From Ensifer canadensis (lineage in GTDB: Bacteria; Pseudomonadota; Alphaproteobacteria; Rhizobiales; Rhizobiaceae): a DNA stretch of 64,000 nt. The notes beneath the pieces were generated by a model. The model was given only the letters and a program-made list of their open reading frames with translations. It did not search any database and was not told the DNA's origin. How positions within the stretch are numbered: the stretch's first letter is position 1; each line of letters begins with the position of its first letter. Both the position numbers and the translations under genes were made by a program. The stretch lies in assembly GCF_017488845.2 (NCBI RefSeq), contig NZ_CP083371.1:1426001-1490000 (forward strand). Direction: 5' to 3'. This document shows, piece after piece, positions 61,415 through 64,000 of this stretch.

Positions 61415-62209
61415 TCAAGGAAGCGATGCCTGTCGCCAAGAGGGCTCGCGCCGTTCGAAGAAGGCGGCAACGCCTTCGCGCGCCTCATCGGACTCCCAGC
61501 AATCGGCAAGCTGCTCGATCGTCGCGGCAATAGTCTCTTCGGTGATCGGCTGTCCGAGCGAACGGGCAAGCCGTTTCGCCCGTCCGGTCGCACCGGGCGC
61601 TGTCTGGAGATAGGGTTCGACCTCGGCCGCAATTGCCGCATCAAGCGCATCGGGGCCAGCAATGGCCGTCACCAGACCGGCATCCCTTGCCTCTTCGGCG
61701 CTGAACAGGCGTGCGGACATGAACAGAGGCCGCGCCCTGCCCTCGCCGATGCGGGCAACGACGTAGGGGCTGATGGTCGCCGGAATGAGGCCGAGCCGGG
61801 TTTCGGTCAGGCCGAAGCGCGCATCGGACGACGCAATGACGGCATCGCAGATGCTCATGAGGCCGACGCCGCCGCCGAAGGCATTGCCGTGCACCCGTGC
61901 GATGACCGGCTTGGCGATCTCGTTCAGCGCCTTGAACATCAACGCCAGACGGGTCGCCTCGGCGATCCGGGTCGGCCGGTCCGCGTCGAACTGCTCGCGC
62001 ATCCAGTTGAGATCGCCGCCGGCGCAGAAACTGCGGCCTTCGGCATCGAGCACCACGACGCGGACGGTGACATCCACTGACAGTCGCTCCGCCGCCTCAG
62101 TCAGTTCACCGATCATGATTGCGGAAAGCGCGTTGTGCTTCTGCGGTTGCGCCAGCGTCAGGCGGGCGACGCCCTTCGCATCGACGGCGTATCGGATCGT
62201 TTCGAACAT
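61415..62209 (-). CDS. liuC: Enoyl-CoA hydratase, probable methylglutaconyl-CoA hydratase
   Basis: A 264-residue crotonase. Oxyanion-hole segments are HNALSAIMIGELTEA and EGRSFCAGGDLNWM, followed by ARVHGNAFGGGVGLMSICDAVIASSDARFGLTETRLGLIPATISPYVVARIG. The catalytic Glu lies in LTETRLGL. The gene's start abuts the HMG-CoA-lyase gene, whose stop overlaps it by one base, and both follow a biotin carboxylase subunit. This gene order is that of the leucine/isovalerate (liu) operon, so the product should hydrate 3-methylglutaconyl-CoA to HMG-CoA. Confidence 0.85.
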   Translation of the reverse strand: MFETIRYAVDAKGVARLTLAQPQKHNALSAIMIGELTEAAERLSVDVTVRVVVLDAEGRSFCAGGDLNWMREQFDADRPTRIAEATRLALMFKALNEIAKPVIARVHGNAFGGGVGLMSICDAVIASSDARFGLTETRLGLIPATISPYVVARIGEGRARPLFMSARLFSAEEARDAGLVTAIAGPDALDAAIAAEVEPYLQTAPGATGRAKRLARSLGQPITEETIAATIEQLADCWESDEAREGVAAFFERREPSWRQASLP

Positions 62210-63078
62210 CAGCCAGCACTCCTCAGCGATCGTGCGAAGGCGGCCGCATCTTCGAGCCTTGCCGCATCCAGCCCCGTCGAAAACCCGCGCCCGATGACAA
62301 AGGCATTGACATCAAGCGTATCGACATTCCCTGCGGCGCCCGGCGCATAGGGGCAGCCGCCAAGGCCACCGGCAGAAGCGTCGAAGACACGCAAGCCGCG
62401 CTCGAGCGCGACTCCGATATTGTCGAGCGCTCGCCCGGACGTGTCGTGAAAATGGCCCGCCAATTGTTCGGCCGGAACATGAGCCAGCACGGCCGCCAAC
62501 ATCGCGTCGACCGCCTCGGGCGTGCCGCGCCCGATCGTGTCGCCAAGGCTGATCTCGTAACAGCCAAGCACCATCAAGGCGGCGGCCACTTGGGCAGCGC
62601 TCTCCGGCGCGATCGCGCCTTCATAGGGGCACTCGACAACGCAGCTGACATAGCCTCGCAACGGCACAGCACTGGCGCGGCAGGCCTCTGCAACCGGGCG
62701 AAAGCGCTCGATGCTTTCGGCGATCGAACAATTGATGTTCTTCTGCGAGAAGGTCTCAGACGCCGAGGCGAAGATCGCAACCTCGTCGGCCTTGGCCGCC
62801 AGAGCCGCATCGAAGCCCTGCATGTTCGGCGTCAGCGCCGCGTAGCGCGTACCCGGTCGACGCTTTATCCCGGCCATGACAGCCGACGCATCCGCCATTT
62901 GCGGCACCCATTTCGGGCTGACGAAGCTCGTGACCTCTATGCGCTGGTAACCACAGTCCGACAGCAGATCGACAAGGTGGATCTTGTCCTTCGTGTCGAC
63001 AAGCCGCTTCTCGTTCTGCAAGCCGTCGCGTGGCGCCATTTCGACAAGTGTGACATGTTCTGGCGCCAGCACGCTCAT
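62209..63078 (-). CDS. liuE: Hydroxymethylglutaryl-CoA lyase
   Basis: A 289-residue TIM-barrel lyase. Motifs: VEMAPRDGLQNEKRLVDTKDKIHLVDLLSDCGYQRIEVTSFVSPKWVPQMADA (metal site Asp and Arg), ALTPNMQGFDAALAAKADEVAIF, YVSCVVECPYEGAI, GHFHDTSGRALDNI (metal His pair) and the catalytic Cys in GLGGCPYAPGAAGNVDT. It splits HMG-CoA into acetyl-CoA and acetoacetate, the last step of leucine breakdown. It overlaps the carboxylase subunit gene by 4 bp. Confidence 0.93.
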   Translation of the reverse strand: MSVLAPEHVTLVEMAPRDGLQNEKRLVDTKDKIHLVDLLSDCGYQRIEVTSFVSPKWVPQMADASAVMAGIKRRPGTRYAALTPNMQGFDAALAAKADEVAIFASASETFSQKNINCSIAESIERFRPVAEACRASAVPLRGYVSCVVECPYEGAIAPESAAQVAAALMVLGCYEISLGDTIGRGTPEAVDAMLAAVLAHVPAEQLAGHFHDTSGRALDNIGVALERGLRVFDASAGGLGGCPYAPGAAGNVDTLDVNAFVIGRGFSTGLDAARLEDAAAFARSLRSAG

Positions 63079-64000
63079 TCGCTGCGCTCCGGTTGCAACA
63101 CGACGAGGATCGCGCCGGCGCTTACCTGTTCGCCTGGCGTTACCAGCGCGCTCTCGATGACGCCCGCACGCGACGCTGCCAGCGTCAGCTCCATTTTCAT
63201 CGCTTCCATCACCACGAGCGGTTGGCCCTTCGTGACCACGTCGCCGGCGCGAACATGGATGAGCTTGACGATGCCGGGCATCGGAGCAGCAAGCTCGTCC
63301 TCCGCCGCCTCACCGGCGTGGGCGGTGGCGAGCGCATCGGGAAGGCGAAGAACGAAGGTCTCGCCACTGACGAAGAGCGTGATGGTTTCATGCTCGCGCA
63401 GGAAGCGGAAGACGCGTTGCTCGCCGGAGATCTCCACACGGGCGCCATCGTCGAACCGATCGAGCACAAGCACCGGAAAGGTGCTTTCGCCAGCCCGCAC
63501 TGCGAACTGATCGCGCCCGCGCGCGGCAAGCGTGACGACCGATCGCCCGCCGGCGTGGTCGACGGCAATGCTTCTATGAGCATCCCCCCAGATCTGCCAG
63601 TGACCGAGCGACGACCAGGGATCGTCGGATTTCATCGGCTGCAGCACGCCGGTGGCGGCGATCGCCGCCAGTGCCAGCGCCTCGTCACTCGGCACCACAG
63701 GCGTCGTCAATTGATCGATTGCCCGGTCGATAAGGCCGGTATCCGGCCGCCCGGCGCGAAACTCGGGCTCTGCAGCGAGGCGGGCCAAGAAATCGAGATT
63801 GGTGATGGTACCGCCGATACGGCAGGCTTTGAGGGCGCTCTCCAGCCGCGCCAGCGCCGACGAGCGGCTCGGCCCGTGTACGATCAGCTTGGCGATCAGC
63901 GGGTCGTAGTAGGGGGCGATGACGTCGCCCTGCCGGACGCCGGCATCGACGCGGACGCCGTCTACAGGAAAATCGAGCGTTGCGAGCCGCCCGGTTGCCG
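63075..64000 (-). CDS. liuD: Methylcrotonyl-CoA carboxylase biotin-carrying subunit, C-terminal part (cut by window edge)
   Basis: The frame is open to the window end, so the N-terminal biotin carboxylase part lies outside. Visible are the end of the carboxylase domain (TLDFPVDGVRVDAGVRQGD, VIAPYYDPLIAKLIVHGPSR, IGGTITNLDFLARLA), a middle BT-like domain and the biotinyl domain with the biotin-attachment lysine in VVMEAMKMELTLAAS, near the C-terminus. With LiuE and LiuC downstream it marks the leucine-degradation operon, so 3-methylcrotonyl-CoA is the likely substrate. Confidence 0.9.
   Translation of the reverse strand, partial: ATGRLATLDFPVDGVRVDAGVRQGDVIAPYYDPLIAKLIVHGPSRSSALARLESALKACRIGGTITNLDFLARLAAEPEFRAGRPDTGLIDRAIDQLTTPVVPSDEALALAAIAATGVLQPMKSDDPWSSLGHWQIWGDAHRSIAVDHAGGRSVVTLAARGRDQFAVRAGESTFPVLVLDRFDDGARVEISGEQRVFRFLREHETITLFVSGETFVLRLPDALATAHAGEAAEDELAAPMPGIVKLIHVRAGDVVTKGQPLVVMEAMKMELTLAASRAGVIESALVTPGEQVSAGAILVVLQPERSE

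Overview
The window is high-GC chromosomal DNA from an alphaproteobacterium, most likely a member of the Rhizobiaceae (Ensifer/Sinorhizobium/Rhizobium). This is inferred from three RIME-type intergenic palindromic elements, a PraR-like XRE regulator, ABC-transporter-rich gene content and the YcaO/TfuA pair. No rRNA, tRNA, CRISPR array, insertion sequence or prophage was seen. About 56 protein genes can be supported, plus one frameshifted small gene, one decayed transporter gene and one gene tail.

Layout. 1-9.3 kb is an envelope block: an MBL hydrolase tail, polysaccharide deacetylase, GT4 glycosyltransferase, small lipoprotein, MltF-like lytic transglycosylase, MscS channel and a very large secreted SH3/glycine-rich protein. 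9.5-14.5 kb looks like a small RiPP locus: an XRE regulator, a SARP-like regulator with TPRs, a broken precursor-like gene, YcaO, TfuA and a small protein. 14.5-15.8 kb is a scar made of a decayed peptide-binding protein gene joined to the tail of an SDR gene. 16.2-19.9 kb carries a 2-oxoglutarate-type oxygenase, MetY and an NADP-dependent oxidoreductase. 20-34 kb holds a TPR membrane regulator, two small unknown proteins, an HAD hydrolase, a formylglycine-generating enzyme (FGE), a MoxR-Bat operon and an arylsulfatase. 34-43 kb has a spermidine-synthase-like membrane fusion, a probable cysteine-salvage pair, a pirin/isochorismatase operon under LysR, and a ROK regulator. 43.9-50.1 kb is a sugar ABC operon with SIS and PfkB enzymes. 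50.3-54.5 kb is an amino-acid ABC transporter divergent from a D-threonine-aldolase-like enzyme. 54.9-60.5 kb is a sulfate transporter plus a FAD oxidoreductase. 60.5-61.4 kb is a RES/Xre toxin-antitoxin pair. 61.4-64 kb is part of a leucine-degradation operon.

Two results stand out. First, a 17-bp motif with consensus GTWACWGTTACGTACTT occurs six times, always intergenic. Five copies sit 75-99 bp upstream of a start codon in the same orientation. Those five genes or operons (SH3 protein, unknown secreted protein, FGE-HAD, MoxR-Bat, sulfatase) all encode secreted or envelope functions, which suggests an unrecognised regulon that includes both a sulfatase and the enzyme that would activate it. 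Second, the precursor-YcaO-TfuA locus looks like a thioamide-type RiPP system. Its 74-residue precursor is recovered only by restoring one missing base.

Sulfur metabolism recurs through the window (sulfatase/FGE, MetY, a thiazoline-to-cysteine pair, sulfate uptake). All product names come from reading translated sequence and motifs. No database search was possible.
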